Translations under genes and position numbers: made by a program | Assembly: GCA_021234155.1 (NCBI GenBank) | Contig: JAJEKV010000055.1 | Location: 1,915,090 to 1,979,089, forward strand | DNA: 64,000 bases | Source: Isoetes taiwanensis | Taxonomy: Eukaryota > Streptophyta > Lycopodiopsida > Isoetales > Isoetaceae | Direction: 5' to 3' | Shown here: positions 11,800 through 23,410 of the stretch, one piece after another | How positions within the stretch are numbered: the first letter of the stretch is position 1 | How the letters are laid out: each line of letters opens with the position of its first letter | Notes under the pieces: model-generated | Databases searched by the model: none | The model's input: the letters and a program-made list of their open reading frames with translations, nothing else | What the model was told of the DNA's origin: nothing

Positions 11800-13040
11800 A
11801 AGCTTTGAAGCTCACCTGAATCAGGAAACCGGTCATGTGATGAAGAAAGGTTTTCATCTTGCCTCTTATTGTGGCAGGGAGGAATAGATTCTCTATATCC
11901 TTTGGACGTATCGCGCCAGCAGCAGTCGATTGACGGCGAGACTAGGGATATGGCTAGATTACGGATATGGCGAGATTAAGGAAGATTAAGGATATGGCAG
12001 AAGCTAGATTAAGGATATGGCGAGACTAGATAGAAGCTAGATATGGCGAGACTAGGTAGAAAGACTAGGTAGCTCGCAATTCACAAAGTTCAGAGGGTCG
12101 GATCGAAGACAAGAGGGACTGTGCCACTGCCGGATTGAAGAAAAGAGGGGTTGTGCCACTGCCAGAATTGCCATCACCATAGCCTAACACCATAGCCATC
12201 ATCATTGCCAACCTCCTCTGCCTACTACGGAACTGGCTGCCAAAGCGGCCCCTGTTCTGGCGGCTATGGATCGAAGAAAAGAGGGGCAAAGGCTATGGCT
12301 ATGGCCGGATTTGCCATTACCATGGCAAAGGGAGTGTCGCCATAGCCAAGGGTGGGAAAGAAAAAACAGGACACAGGGAGATGTCATTAATTGTAGCCCT
12401 TCAAGGAGCCAATCAAATTAGAGGACTCGGATCACGATCTCTACCGTTGATCTCTTCGTCAATCTCCACCATTCATTCTAGAACCAATAAAATTATAGGA
12501 CTGGGATCAAGATCTTTGCTAATTACCTTGGTCGTTGACAATACTACAGTATTATTTTATGGTTTACGCGTAGCAAAAGCATTATTTTAATTTTCAGCAT
12601 ATACTGTTTGCCAGCAAACATGCTCGGATTATCGAGTGTTACCCAAGCGATAGCGTTATTTTGACTCAATGGCTACTTGCATTACAGGTGCTTGTGATAG
12701 TTTTGAAAAATAAGAACTTTTGGGTTAGATAGCTTTGCCCAGTTTTGTGGTCAAGCATTATTTGGTCTTGCCTTGAAGCTGAAATCTATTTAATTTGATT
12801 AGCCACAAAGGGAAATTGTTGTTTGCTATGGAATCTGATTGCCTAAGTATTAGATCACTCCAAAATTATTACCTTGAGCTTATAGAAAGGGCGAGACTGG
12901 GCATATATCATATGGTAGGCAAAAATGTTCGAGCCAAATGTTAAACGAACTGCTTTAAATGTTGGCGGACCTTGGTTATGCTTGTTTGTAGAAAATATTA
13001 ACAACTTAAATCTGAATGCTAATTTAGTGTTCATATTAAC
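11800..13040. other. Non-coding; short imperfect tandem GATATGGC tract
   Basis: Between about 11,938 and 12,070 the words AGATTAAGGATATGGC and GACTAGATAGAAGC recur imperfectly. From 12,100 to 12,370 GCCACTGCCGGAT-like and CCATAGCC words recur. The rest up to 13,040 is AT-rich with no gene I can recognise. Confidence 0.5.
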
Positions 13041-15161
13041 TCAAACATGCCATGTGGGCTCCAACATGCCACCTAGGCTCAAACATGCCAAGGTAGCTCA
13101 AGCACGCCACCTAAGCTCAAACACGCCAAGGTGGCTCAAACATGCAACCTAGGCTCCAACATACCACTTAGACTCCAACATGCCGCCTAGGCTCCAACAT
13201 GTCGCCTAGGCTCAAACATGTCAAGGTGGCTCAAACATGTCACCTAGGCTCCGACATGCCACCCAAACTCCAACATGCCACCTAGGCTTCAACATGACAC
13301 CTAGGCTCAAAAATGACAAGGTGGCTCAAACATCCCACGTTGGCTCCAACATGCCACCTAGGCTCCAACATGCCAAGGTGGGTTAAACATGCCACGTGGG
13401 CTCCAACATGCCACCTAGTTGGCTCAAGCATGCCACGTAGGCTCCAACATGTCGAGGTGGCTCAAACATGCCAAGGTGTCTCAAACATGCCACCTAGGCT
13501 CCAACATGCCAAGGTGGCCCAAACATGCCACCTAGGCTCAAACATGCCAAGGTGGCTCAAACATGCCATGTGGGCTCCAACATGCCACCTAGGCTCCAAC
13601 ATGCCAAGATGGATCAAACATGCCACCTCGACATGTTTGAGACACCTTGGCATGTTGGTACATGTGGCATGTTGGAGCCCGCGTGGCATGTTAGGGCCAT
13701 CTTGGCTTGTTTGCCACCTTGGCATGTTTGGAGCGAAGGTGGCTTGTTGGAACCACTGTGGCATGTTGGACCCACTGCTGGCATGTTTGAGCCACCTTGG
13801 CATGTTGGAGCCTAGGTGGCATGTTGTGAGCCACCTTGGCATGTTGGAGCACAAGGTGGGTATGTTTGAGCCATCTTGGCATGTTTGCACCACCTTGGCA
13901 TGTTTGAGCCAAGTTGGCATGTTGAAGCCAAGGTGGCATGTTTGAGCCACCTTGGCATGTTGGAGCCTAGGTGGCATGTTTCGGCTTTCACATTGGCATG
14001 TTGGAGCCAAGGTGGCATGTTTGGAGCCACTTGGCATGCTTGAGCCACCTTGGCATGTTTGAGCCACCTTGGCATGTTGGAGCCCGGTGGCATGTTGGAG
14101 CCCTCGCTAGTGGCATGTTTGAGCCACCTTGGCATGTTTGAGCCCTAGGTGGCATGTTGGTGCCTAGATGGCATGTTGAGCCACCTTGGCATATTGGAGC
14201 CTAGGTGGCATGTTGGAGCCCACGTGGCATGTTTGAGCCAACTTGGCATGTTTGAGCCACCTTGGCATGTTTGAGCCAAGTGGCATTTTTGAGCCACCTT
14301 GGCATGTTGGAGCCTAGGTGGCTTGTTGGGAGCCCACGTGGCATGTTTGAGCCACCTTGGCATGTTGGAGCCTAGGTGGCATGTTGGATCCCACATGGCA
14401 TGTTGAGCCACCTTGGCATATTGCGGCCTAGGTGGTATGTTTGAAACCACCTTGGCATGTTGGAGCCTAGGTGGCATGTTGGAGCCCCCATGACATGTTT
14501 GAGCCACCTTGGCATGTTGGAGCCCGCATGGCATGTTTGAACCACCTTGGAATGTTAGAGCCTCAGTGGCATGTTGGAGCCCCCGTGGCATGTTTGAGCC
14601 AACTTGGCATGTTGGAGCCTATGTGGCATGTTGGAGCCCGCGTGGCATGTTTGAGCCATCTTGGCATGTTTGCGCCACCTTGGCATGTTTGAGCGAAGGT
14701 GGCTTGTTGGAGCCTAGGTGGCATGTTTGAGCCACCTTGGCATGTTGGAGCCTAGGTGGCATGTTGTGAGCCACCTTGGCATGTTGGAGTCTGCGTGGCA
14801 TGTTGGAGCCCGCGTGGCATGTTTGAGCCAGTATGTTTGTGCCACTTTGGCATGTTTGAGCCAAGGTGGCATGTTGAAGCCTAGGTGGCATGTTTGAGCC
14901 ACCTTGGAGCCTAGGTAGGTGGCATGTTTGAGCCAAGGTGGCATGTTGAAGCTTAGGTGGCATGTTTGAGCCATCTTGGAATGTTGGAGCCTAGGTGGCA
15001 TGTTGGAGCCCACATGGCATGAACATTTGAAGGTGGCTCAAACATGCCATGTCAGCTCCAACATGCCACCCAGGCTCCAACATGCCAAGGTGATGCCACC
15101 TAGGCACGAACATGCCACCTAGGCTCCAACATGCCAAGGTGGCTCAAACATGCCATGTGGG
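13041..15161. repeat. 19-bp-unit minisatellite with two orientation switches
   Basis: About 2.1 kb of diverged 19-bp units such as CAAACATGCCAAGGTGGCT and CCAACATGCCACCTAGGCT. Units run in one orientation from 13,041 to about 13,628, in the reverse complement from about 13,629 to 15,021, and forward again to 15,161. Spacing is often broken by 1-4 base indels. Because 19 is one more than a multiple of three, three successive units (57 bp) encode the same 19-residue cycle (MPRWLKHATWAPTCHLGSN-like) whichever frame is read, which creates long spurious open frames on both strands. The same unit occurs at 49,300-49,760. Confidence 0.95.
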
Positions 15162-15840
15162 CATGATGACTAGGACTCACGAAAAAAATATGATAACCTT
15201 TGGAATTTTTGGTAGAGGCATTTTGTCGTTCGGGCAGTACAAAGTCTCCGGAATGGAGATTCGACTTCGCCATGCCATCCGGAATAGCGAAATTACCCTA
15301 GGGACCAAGTTACACGGTCATTTTTAGCAACGAAAAAAACTCGAACCCTCTACATGGCAGTGTTCTGCAGCCACTTCTTAGACCAATTGACTACGAACAT
15401 GTTGGACATGAGCTACTTTGGCGCTTCTTGGAAAAGGGGTAGTCTTCTGCCCACAAAACTTGGTCTCGAGGGTAATGTCAACGTTTTGAGTCCATTGGCG
15501 TAGCCGTTCCACGATTCGGGGTAGAAAGTTGCCCGGCCCATGGCGGGGTTCTTTGAGAGAGGACCTTTGGGGAGAACTGCCTCTGGAAGGTTTTAAAGGT
15601 CCATCTTCTGGCTCAACACCCTCCCTCTATGTGATGACATTGTGCAAGATTTTGGTCGAATCTGACTAGGATAGAGCCTCCAAAACGTAAACCCTGTGCG
15701 TTGCTAGGTTATTGAAGGGTTTACGTTATGGGGTCGAGTTTTAGTCGGTTGCACTTGGGTAAAACTATAAGTAATTAGGTTGTATTAATGATATCTGCAT
15801 TTGCAATTACCAAAATTGGAGCAAAACTCAGTGTTTTTGG
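15162..15840. other. Unassigned, probably gypsy-1 leader or flank
   Basis: No coding signal and no LTR terminus. The stretch leads into the leader of gypsy-1 recognised at 15,849, but its own origin is unclear. Confidence 0.3.
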
Positions 15841-15848
15841 CCCCATCC

Positions 15849-16115
15849 CTCACAGAGTGCGCCAGGACCAAATTCGGCATTTTCGGACTAGCCTCTCGCG
15901 CGCTGTGTGAGTAGTCGACCCCTGATCTATGCCAAGACTTGTCCAAATGAAGGAAGTAAGGGCACAATCCGACCTAACGCGTCGAGATAAGTAGGATTTG
16001 ACCCTTAGTTTGCATATTTTGAGTCATCCTCGACCCAAATAGAGTCCCACCCCTCACAGAGTGCGCCAGGACCAAATCTGTCATTTTTGGATTAGCCTCT
16101 CGCTCACTGTGTGAG
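15849..16115 (+). promoter_or_regulatory. Two tandem leader hairpins of gypsy-1
   Basis: Two copies (15,849-15,911 and 16,053-16,115) of a ~63-nt foldback. The 5' arm CTCACAGAGTGCGC pairs with a 3' arm ending CTGTGTGAG, with an inner AAATC/GGATT-type pairing. They lie ahead of gag, as in gypsy-2 (25,979 and 26,193). The role is unknown; retroelement leaders can hold packaging, dimerisation or translation signals. Confidence 0.6.
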
Positions 16116-16410
16116 TGGTCAGACCAAAATTGACCCAACTGGCCCCAACTTTCTCCAAATTAGATGAAATTTCTTGCAATAGGATCCTTAGAATGCATTC
16201 TTTAACCTAGTTTGCCTATGAATTGCATAGCATCATCTCAGAATCATAGATATTCCCAAACCCTAAATTTTTTTCCAAATTAGGGTTTTGTCTATAAATA
16301 GGACCACAACCCTCATTTGCACCCTACTCCTTTGCTCCTCACTCCAAGGCAATTTTTCAGCTCCCAGAGGCGCTTCGTTATCTGTTTGACAACCCCTAGA
16401 GCTTGAGCCC

Positions 16411-16860
16411 ATGGCCATCGCAGCAGGTGAGGCGGAGCAGATGCTTCTGGAGTACGAAGAGGCAGAGCAGGAGGAAGATGAAGGACGTGGGTCGGACGTG
16501 GAAGACATCATCGATGTCGACCCCACTCAAGAAAGGCAACAAGCAGAGGAGGACCTTTCGAGCTTCGAGGAGGGATTAAGAGCAACAAGGACAGCTCCAC
16601 CACTTGGGTTAGGCATTACCAGTCTAACCCCGGTCATCATCCAAGGAGAAGCATACCTGACCCTACACGACATTAAGAACCTTCTAGAGTGAAGGGACAG
16701 GGGCTACAGGATAGACGAGCTCCTACATCTTCTACGTCAACAACCGGACCTTGATGACTTCATCGACGGGGAGACACAGGACTTTCCCGTCAGCATAAGG
16801 GAGGCCCGGATGTACACTGGCCAATCATCAACAGATATATAAGCCTACACCGGCATCAGG
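16411..16860 (+). pseudogene. Gypsy-1 gag N-terminal fragment
   Basis: An open frame of 93 codons starts at an ATG about 120 bases after a CTATAAATAGG motif (near 16,295) and is rich in Glu/Asp (LLEYEEAEQEEDEG). It stops at a TGA at 16,690, and the same frame continues directly beyond with gag-like sequence (RIDELLHLLRQQPDLDDFI) until further stops near 16,840. A gag assignment rests on position after the leader and on the parallel with gypsy-2; no zinc knuckle is visible. Confidence 0.5.
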
Positions 16861-17896
16861 CAGATGATGGCTCAGCAAAAGTTACAGCGATCCAGGAGCG
16901 GATGGGAATTAGAGGAAAAACAATGAGTGCGCTCCTACCCAGCACCTCGACAGCAGCACCAACTGAACAGGTTAGGGGCAGCATCAACTTAGCATCTTCT
17001 ATTATTCGAAAGGCAACTGATGAAGAGAACAACTCCTTACGAGTGTAGCCAAAGGAAGTGCGCACAACTTCAAGAGGCACCTCCAAAGATCTTCAGACAT
17101 TGTGAAGGGGAAGCAATTATTGCCCGAGAACAAGATTAAGAAGCAGACCGGAACGCCGAAGCATCAATGACAATCACATCCTTAGTTAGTATGTGAAGCA
17201 GAAGCAAGTTGTGCTGCAACCGACAGACATTGAAGAGCTCAAACATATCAAAGAGTCTACCAATCGAGCACGAGCTGACATACAAATAAGAGGATATAGA
17301 TCTTCAACACCAACGCACTAGGAGGAACACAGACAACAATGTCATCGAGGACGTGTGCACCTCGAGGGGAGACATCAAGCCTAATAGCTTTAATAGTATT
17401 TGTAATCATAATAGTGTAAGCTATATGACTTGCATGCGTATTTCCCTTTGTTATTCCCTCTCTCTCACAGTATAACAGATCAAAGAAAAGAGATGCCGGA
17501 CAATTGGAAGGCGTGAAGCGAGCAACATCCTCAACACTTCTGTCAACATGCTACAGGACTCGAAGGATGGAGTTGGCACAACAATATCGGATCTAGAGGC
17601 ATCCTTTAGCCGCCAAGATGAAGAATTCAACGTGGAGGATGTTTCTCAACGAAACCACCTTCAGGCTTTTGGGAAGTAACATAGAAGATTTCAAGTGGTC
17701 AACTATGCCACCAAAACCATCAGCAATGGGAAGCCTCTAAAGAAGAAAGTTGACCTCTACATTGAGGAGGAGCTCAGAGTCTCGAGCAACTCGAAATAAC
17801 GTTACCTTGCTGCTTCAAGAAGGCAACATGTGGATGAGATGCGAGCAAGATTGAGGAGCTATGATCATATAGTCGAGTATGATAGGCTTATCATTA
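16861..17896 (+). other. Eroded gypsy-1 internal sequence
   Basis: Purine-rich sequence with short Lys/Glu-rich frames broken by frequent stops. It is probably gag or the gag-pol junction, decayed beyond domain recognition. Confidence 0.35.
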
Positions 17897-18413
17897 GGGA
17901 TTTTTTGAGATCATAAAAGGGCCTTCTAAGAACTGCTGATTAACCTATATGAACTACCAATCAGAAAACAGAACTGGTAATCCAGTCAGCAAAACAGTTA
18001 TAACTAACTCACTGGATCATATTTTCTAGCATAAGTGTTGATAGAAAAGTCTAAATGAGCTCTTGTTTGGTGCAATAGATAGATCTCATTGAGATCTTTC
18101 CAACCTTGATGGTCTTGCATACCTTTTAGCCCTGTAGGATAGTAAAAAATGGTAAAAACCATATTTTTTGGAGTTTTGACAATTATAAGTGGTTAAAATA
18201 TGTGCAAAGCATCTAAGGTTGGAAAGATCGCAACGAGATCTATCTATTGCACTAAATGAGAGCTCATTTGGACTTTTCTATCAATAGTTATGCTAGAAAA
18301 TATGATTCAGTGAGTTAGTTATAAAAGTTTTGCTGACTGGACCCATCAGGCTCTTATCTTCATTTGGCTTAGTTGGCATGTTTTGAAGGCCCTTTTTTAA
18401 TCTAAAAAAACCC
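17897..18413. mobile_element. Foldback MITE in gypsy-1 (517 bp)
   Basis: An imperfect palindrome: ends GGGATTTTTTGAGAT / AAAAAAACCC followed inward by AAAAGGGCCTTC on both arms, then 130-bp arms (about 17,978-18,105 against 18,205-18,345) that are reverse complements at roughly 90%. It is flanked by TA on both sides (17,895-17,896 and 18,414-18,415). It is non-coding. A TA duplication would fit a Tc1/mariner-type MITE, but the terminus does not look like classical Stowaway. Confidence 0.7.
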
Positions 18414-20299
18414 TAATGGGATGATGACATCTATAATGGGATTGGAAGGCATTTCCAGATTTTCTCGTGAAAGGATTGCCCCAAGTTGAGCTAAGCCTCA
18501 ACGGTTGGGAAGGAAATGCATAGGAGTAACTAAAATTATACATGATTGTTAACAGACATCCAACATATTGAAACCACTTGGTGAGATTGATCACCTCGCT
18601 AAGAAGGAATCATTACTAGGATAATTGTTGACCATGTATAAAGCCAATACCTCCAAGGAATAATCCAATCGAATGAAAAGAAGTAATCTAACAAGTCCGG
18701 CCAACTTGTTATGATGACATCAATTCAATTGATAGGAATATTCCAAGAGAGTAAATAACTAAGAAAGGGGGATATTTAGAATATAAAATTGAATAATACA
18801 TGAAAGGCACATCTAAAATAAGAAGCACATTAATCACATAGCCTTTTGTGACAAAAGGAATTGTCATGATGATAAAACCTTGTAATTTAGAATTGTTCTA
18901 AATAATTCAGTAACTCATCGCTTAAGAATAGATATGTTAAACATGAAACGGTTAAATATGTTAGCTAAGGCTAGTGAATTAATGCGTTAGTTAGAATCAT
19001 ATAGCCTTTTAAGGTAGATAGAATAGTTGAGATGTTATGACAACGTCAATTGAGGGGATATGATACATTGAGGTGTAGGACCATTTTCTTATGAAGAAAG
19101 TGGGGGGCTCAATCTTAGGACTGAACCTACCTATATCTTAGGGGTTGAATCGTCATCAAATTAGTCGACCCTTAGAATAGAATTCCTTCCGCAAGTAGCC
19201 AAAGCAATTAGGAAAGCAAAGCAAAGCCAATTGCACCAAAGCAATTGCGGAAGAGCGAATTAATGGAAACAATACAACGGCCAAGTCGACTCCAAATTAG
19301 TCGACACCGATGGGTGCAACAACTAAAGTGGGGAGAGGCTTTGCATAATAGATAGAATGCATCATGGGAAAAGCATAATTTTCTTACGCCATGATCATTT
19401 GCCTGCATTCACACCTAGGAATGAGCTAGTAGCCTAGCTCTTAATTAAATTATTCGTGGTTGTGAACCCCTTTATAACCACATAAACTATATAATCTTAA
19501 GTATACTATTATGCAGGGCATTGATAGCACTCCATTGATAGCATTGTATCATAAGCTTTAATGTCTTGTTGATAAAGTATATGTTCATAACAACTGCATA
19601 GATAACTTTGTCTTGTGTAGATATCTTAGTATCGAGACAAAGTAAGATAATAATTACATAAAATCTTAGTTAAACATTCGCAAGGATGTAATTCTGGCAA
19701 TTAAGTAACCTTCATAGGGTCTTGACAAATATAATAAGAATTTGTCTATCTTTCCATAAGTATAGCAACTATAAAGTATATACATGTAAGGTTGATACAT
19801 CACCAACCAAGCAAATGAAACGAGAGTCACACGCCAACACTTGATCCCATGATATAAACCCCACCATATGATAAATAATTAAAATACTTTTCAAAATAAG
19901 TATTGTCTCGATAATTGTATGATGACATATCTTAAAGGTCGTAAAGTTATCATATAACAGCTAGTTAAATATAATACTGTTGGAAGCAATATATCCAATA
20001 CTACTATAATGTTAATATAAAAATATTACCGTAAGGTAATTAATATAATTGCATGCATTAAGGGAAGTCCAGCAGGGATCATGCAGGGGTCCAAGACTGT
20101 AATGCTTATTTAAGACGTTAACGGATGCTAGCCGACATGCAACAGTTGGTGAAGGGAATACGAAGATATCTTCTAGCAGCAGGAAGCCGGCAGAAGTGCA
20201 TAGATGAAGCTCTGCATCGGGGATTACAGCATCGGCGATTAGGCTGAAGCTCTGCATCGACGATTAGCGGACAAGTTGGCTAAAGCTCTGCATCGACAA
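18414..20299. other. Long non-coding stretch inside gypsy-1
   Basis: AT-rich, with no reverse transcriptase, RNase H or integrase core recognisable on either strand where gypsy pol would be expected. A GTCGAC-containing stretch at about 19,150-19,330 weakly resembles sequence at 20,650-20,720. Confidence 0.4.
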
Positions 20300-20705
20300 T
20301 TGCAAGAAGCTTGCTCCAAGATGGGCTGGACCATTCAGGATAACCAAAAGAGTTGGTAACCAATCCTATAAGTTGGCCTGCCAGCACACTTGAAGATCCA
20401 TAGTGTTTTCCAAGTAAGTCTCCTAAAGAAACACACTCCTAATCCAGCGGAAGTATTGGAGACACCAAAGTTACTGGAAATGATGGACGATCACCTTGAG
20501 ATTGTTCCAGAGGTTCTTCTTGCCAGATCCTATAAGAAGACAAAGATCTCAATTCTCCAATACCTAGTGAAAGGGACACTTACCAGTGGAAGATGCTACG
20601 TGGGCACTACAAATAGATCTTGAGAAGCAGTACCCACAACTCATGGAGCAATGCAAGGGTCGACTCGTCACCAAAGTAGTCAACACCGAACCGATAGGTG
20701 AGTGA
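20300..20705 (+). pseudogene. Gypsy-1 integrase C-terminus with chromodomain-like tail
   Basis: The segment reads KLAPRWAGPFRITKRVGNQ, then the hallmark LPAHLKIHSVFQVSLLKK, then EVLLARSYKK and, after a one-base frame change near 20,570, HLPVEDATWALQIDLEKQYP up to a TGA at 20,703-20,705. This is the C-terminal end of Ty3/gypsy integrases, with the chromodomain-like block of chromoviruses (VKW-G-x-EDATWE pattern, here degenerate). Two frame breaks (about 20,365 and 20,570) inactivate it. It lies about 690 bp ahead of the 3' LTR, as expected. Confidence 0.85.
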
Positions 20706-21383
20706 AGGTAGAAAAGTCTACTTCCGTCCCATGGAAGTAGACGATCTTGAGAGATAAGAGGTCATTCAGGTACGCATTGATAGGAAAGCACCTCTAGTCA
20801 ATGCCTACGGGAAGGACGCCACCCTTCACGCCAAAGGCAACTAAAGGTGTAGGCATGAGTGATCATCCTAGGCATGATAGGGCGCTGTCTCCACGGCCAA
20901 GATGGAAGAAACATAATCTTCCTACGCGGGGAGATTAGCCTTGCATCCATATAAATTGTAATTAATGGTGGTTCCCTAACAACCAACTTTATAATAAATA
21001 AATGTGTATTAACGTAGTGTTGGATCGGCAGGCCAATAGAATGATCTAAGGGACAGGAGGGTCGCACTGCGAAGACTTGCAACACATATTTGTTTGTCGT
21101 AATGTGTTGCAAGGAGACCAAATGGATTTTAATTTATAGAATTTTGAAACTATGTTTATAATAATAGTGTAAACTATAAAATTTTGTGAGTAATAGATGA
21201 TAAAGTAAGAGGGTGAAAGACTCCCTTACCATAGTACGATATTAAACAAGGATATGTTATAATAAATTAAAATATTATCTTGAGGTAATTATATTGTAAA
21301 ATTGTATATATAACGAATGTGATTGCAGGATATGCAGGTTTCCAAGGTGGGGAGACGCATGATGCTGAGGACATCATCAAGTC
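20706..21383. other. 3' untranslated part of gypsy-1, with a short hairpin
   Basis: Non-coding. A perfect 10-bp stem with a 7-base loop, GTCTACTTCC (20,716-20,725) and GGAAGTAGAC (20,733-20,742), lies 10 bases after the pol stop. Nothing else is recognised. Confidence 0.5.
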
Positions 21384-21396
21384 AGGGTGGGGAGAA
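21384..21396 (+). promoter_or_regulatory. Polypurine tract of gypsy-1
   Basis: AGGGTGGGGAGAA directly abuts the LTR start TGTGACATT. This is the plus-strand primer site and shows that the LTR at 21,397 is a 3' LTR of a plus-strand element. Confidence 0.85.
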
Positions 21397-22951
21397 TGTG
21401 ACATTCCAGCATAATATACGATCCGAATATGTATATTATACTGCCACGTCACACGTACATGTCACGAATGACATGTACTTGAGAGCCGTAAAGGGTTGCA
21501 TCTAGGGGGCAATCTCGTATGTTGTGCATGTTTAATAAACATATACAATTATAAACCCCATGCCAAATGGCAAAACCCCATTTGGCCAATGTTAACCTAA
21601 CCCTAAAAGTCTCTATATAATGGCTTTCCCCTTAAACCCTAAACCCTTTTCTTCTTTCACATCTAGGGTTTTCCTTGAGCTCCTTTCCTTCTCTCGCATT
21701 TAGGGTTCTCTTGAGCCATTCCGGCCAAGCTAAGACCCTAATTCGCATTGCCAGGCTCTGAAAAGCCGCCTTTGCACAACAGATCTTCGAGTAGCAGCAG
21801 TCTTCAGCAGGATCAGAGGCATGGACGCATTTTGAGGATCTGGAGCGGGTCAAGTGCCAGGTAAATAGTCATTCTGTTGTGCAAATGTGGCTAGGCAATA
21901 AGCTGGTTTAGCATGTTAGTTCAGCCTTAGAGACCTTATAGATCCCGAGATCATAAGCTCTAATAAAGGAACCTAACTCTGGATGTTTAGATAGATAGAT
22001 TAGATGATATTCTTCATTTCAGTTCTGTGATGATGTTGGTATTTCATTCTGTGACCTCCATGTATTGGGAAGGGGGGTAGAGGCCTAAAGCCTGTGTAGC
22101 AGATGATCCTAGATAGCCTAGTAGTTCCCAATTACATGCGGCCTGTGCACAGGAGCCCGCCGGGTTGTGGGTGGCGGGACTAGACCGGTTGACAAGGAGG
22201 AACTTGTCTCATCACGGTTGGACCCCTTTGGTGTGTAATGCCTACCGGGGGTCTATATGGGCTAGGCTTAATGGCTTGTCACTGAGTGTGGGCAAGACAT
22301 GAGCTCGACACCCGTGGAGTGATGCGTCTCTCCATTGAGTTCAAGTTGAATACGGGCAGTGGCCCTCTAACCGCCTGTGATGGGCATGGATGCCTCTGGA
22401 GGGGAGGTGACTCTCCTCCTGCCTCATCGAGGCTGGGGAGATGCAACCCAGTAGTAGTAGCCCTTTTGGCTATGCACCCGGCAGGCTACGGTCAGGTCCC
22501 AATACTTTTCAACCTACTCTGCAAAGTGTGCACAGGAGGGGCGGATGGAGTGGATTACCCTCAGCCATGTTCTTATCCAGCCAAATCCATTTGCCATGAA
22601 TTCCGTCTGCAATGACTTCTGGAGGCCCAAGCCGTCAGTCGAACCCCCTTGAGTCTGAGCCTTGGGTAGGATTCCCCTTTGCTCATATTGATGTTGTTGT
22701 ACATGTGATGATTATGATGTGTTCACCCTTCGAGGTGATTGTATTTATGTTATATGCTCATGTTTATTCGCGCTTCCGTAGCTAGGTCGACCCGAAGGGA
22801 GGCGGGCAAATGACACATCCACTCTTCCCTTGCTGGCTCATTCCACTGGGAGTGGTGTCAGGTGGATGGCCGCTGCCAGTTTGGCTGTCAGGGGGAATGC
22901 TCCTCCTTCTGATACGATGTGTGCATCGTAGAGGGAGTAGGAGGCGTCACA
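21397..22951 (+). repeat. Gypsy-1 3' LTR (1,555 bp)
   Basis: It starts TGTGACATTCC and ends GGCGTCACA. It is homologous along its length to the LTR at 24,149-25,760. A TATA box TATATAA (21,614-21,620) precedes a telobox AAACCCTAAACCC (21,634-21,646), the likely promoter and start region of the U3/R. The downstream flank is not a PBS, consistent with a 3' LTR. Confidence 0.88.
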
Positions 22952-22986
22952 GTGGACGGACTCCCGAACACAAGGTATAATAGTGC

Positions 22987-23410
22987 TATAAAAGGGGTGG
23001 CTTTTTGCAAAGAGAAAGGTAGAAGAGGCAGAGATGAAGGCCTTTGTGGGAGCTGCTATTTTGCTTGTGTTACTACTACACACAGCAAATGCATCTCAGA
23101 AGTGGAAGGCATGGCCATGTCCGGAGGTAACAAATCTAGTATTTTACATCCACACAAATCTGACAGCGAAAATGCCACAGATGTGGTGGTTGCAGGCCAA
23201 AATGGCAATCTGACGACAGGCAATTCGAGACAGTTTCTGTGGGAGATCTGATCCTCACAGAAGAACAAGTTGAAGACTCTATGCAGATCGGGCGCTTCAA
23301 GATCATGGTCCTCAATGCCGACACCACATTTGATCTGTATCCTAGAAGTTATTGCAGCAGAACAACATGGCAAGTATGGCATGCCGTTTCTCTGTGCAAA
23401 ACCGGTAAGC
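22987..23410 (+). pseudogene. Dirigent-like protein, frameshifted gene relic with promoter
   Basis: A TATA box TATAAAAG (22,987-22,994) lies 40 bases before an ATG (23,034) that opens a signal peptide (MKAFVGAAILLVLLLHTANA) followed by LVFYIHTNLTA. In a second frame comes ENATDVVVAGQNGNL, and in a third VGDLILTEEQVEDSMQIGRF. This order (FYxHxxLTGxNATxVxVAG, then GDxxxxxxxLTE, then GRxxG-like) is that of dirigent proteins, secreted proteins guiding stereoselective phenoxy-radical coupling. Each frame change is explained by a single missing base at about 23,168 (A run) and 23,233 (T run). Similarity fades after about 23,410, so the C-terminal half is missing. It lies between two gypsy LTRs. Confidence 0.65.

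Larger units (their letters stand above)
3762..11800 (-). mobile_element. L1-type LINE, copy A, with three internal insertions
   Basis: A non-LTR retrotransposon on the minus strand: ORF1 (about 11,790-10,200), then ORF2 with an APE-type endonuclease (10,181-9,189), reverse transcriptase (7,616-5,790) and CCHC zinc-binding tail (5,219-4,492). It is interrupted by a solo LTR (7,622-9,188), a ~570 bp unidentified insert (5,220-5,789) and a MITE (3,848-4,491). The low-coordinate boundary is where identity with copy B (33,652-60,324) stops; no poly-A tail is seen there. The high-coordinate boundary is uncertain. Stops and frameshifts make it non-autonomous. Confidence 0.85.
15841..22951 (+). mobile_element. 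Gypsy-1, decayed Ty3/gypsy element lacking its 5' LTR
   Basis: The parts in order are a structured leader (two hairpins at 15,849-16,115), a gag start at 16,411, an eroded stretch with a foldback MITE, the integrase C-terminus at 20,300-20,705, a polypurine tract at 21,384-21,396 and a 3' LTR at 21,397-22,951. Protease, reverse transcriptase and RNase H are not detectable, so most of pol is deleted or eroded. Leader and LTR match gypsy-2 (24,149 onward), so both belong to one family. The left end is an estimate. Confidence 0.75.

Noticed and set aside
13313-14963. Long open frames (up to about 210 codons, Cys/His/Trp-rich) on both strands
   Set aside because: They are products of the 19-bp tandem unit, whose length of 3n+1 keeps all frames open; frames overlap on both strands and show no independent coding signal.
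16411-16692. An independent acidic host protein of 93 residues
   Set aside because: It follows the gypsy leader hairpins at the place where gag starts, and the same frame continues past the stop with gag-like sequence.
22286-22615. A 109-codon open frame
   Set aside because: It lies wholly within the gypsy-1 LTR, and the matching LTR at 24,149 does not keep it open.
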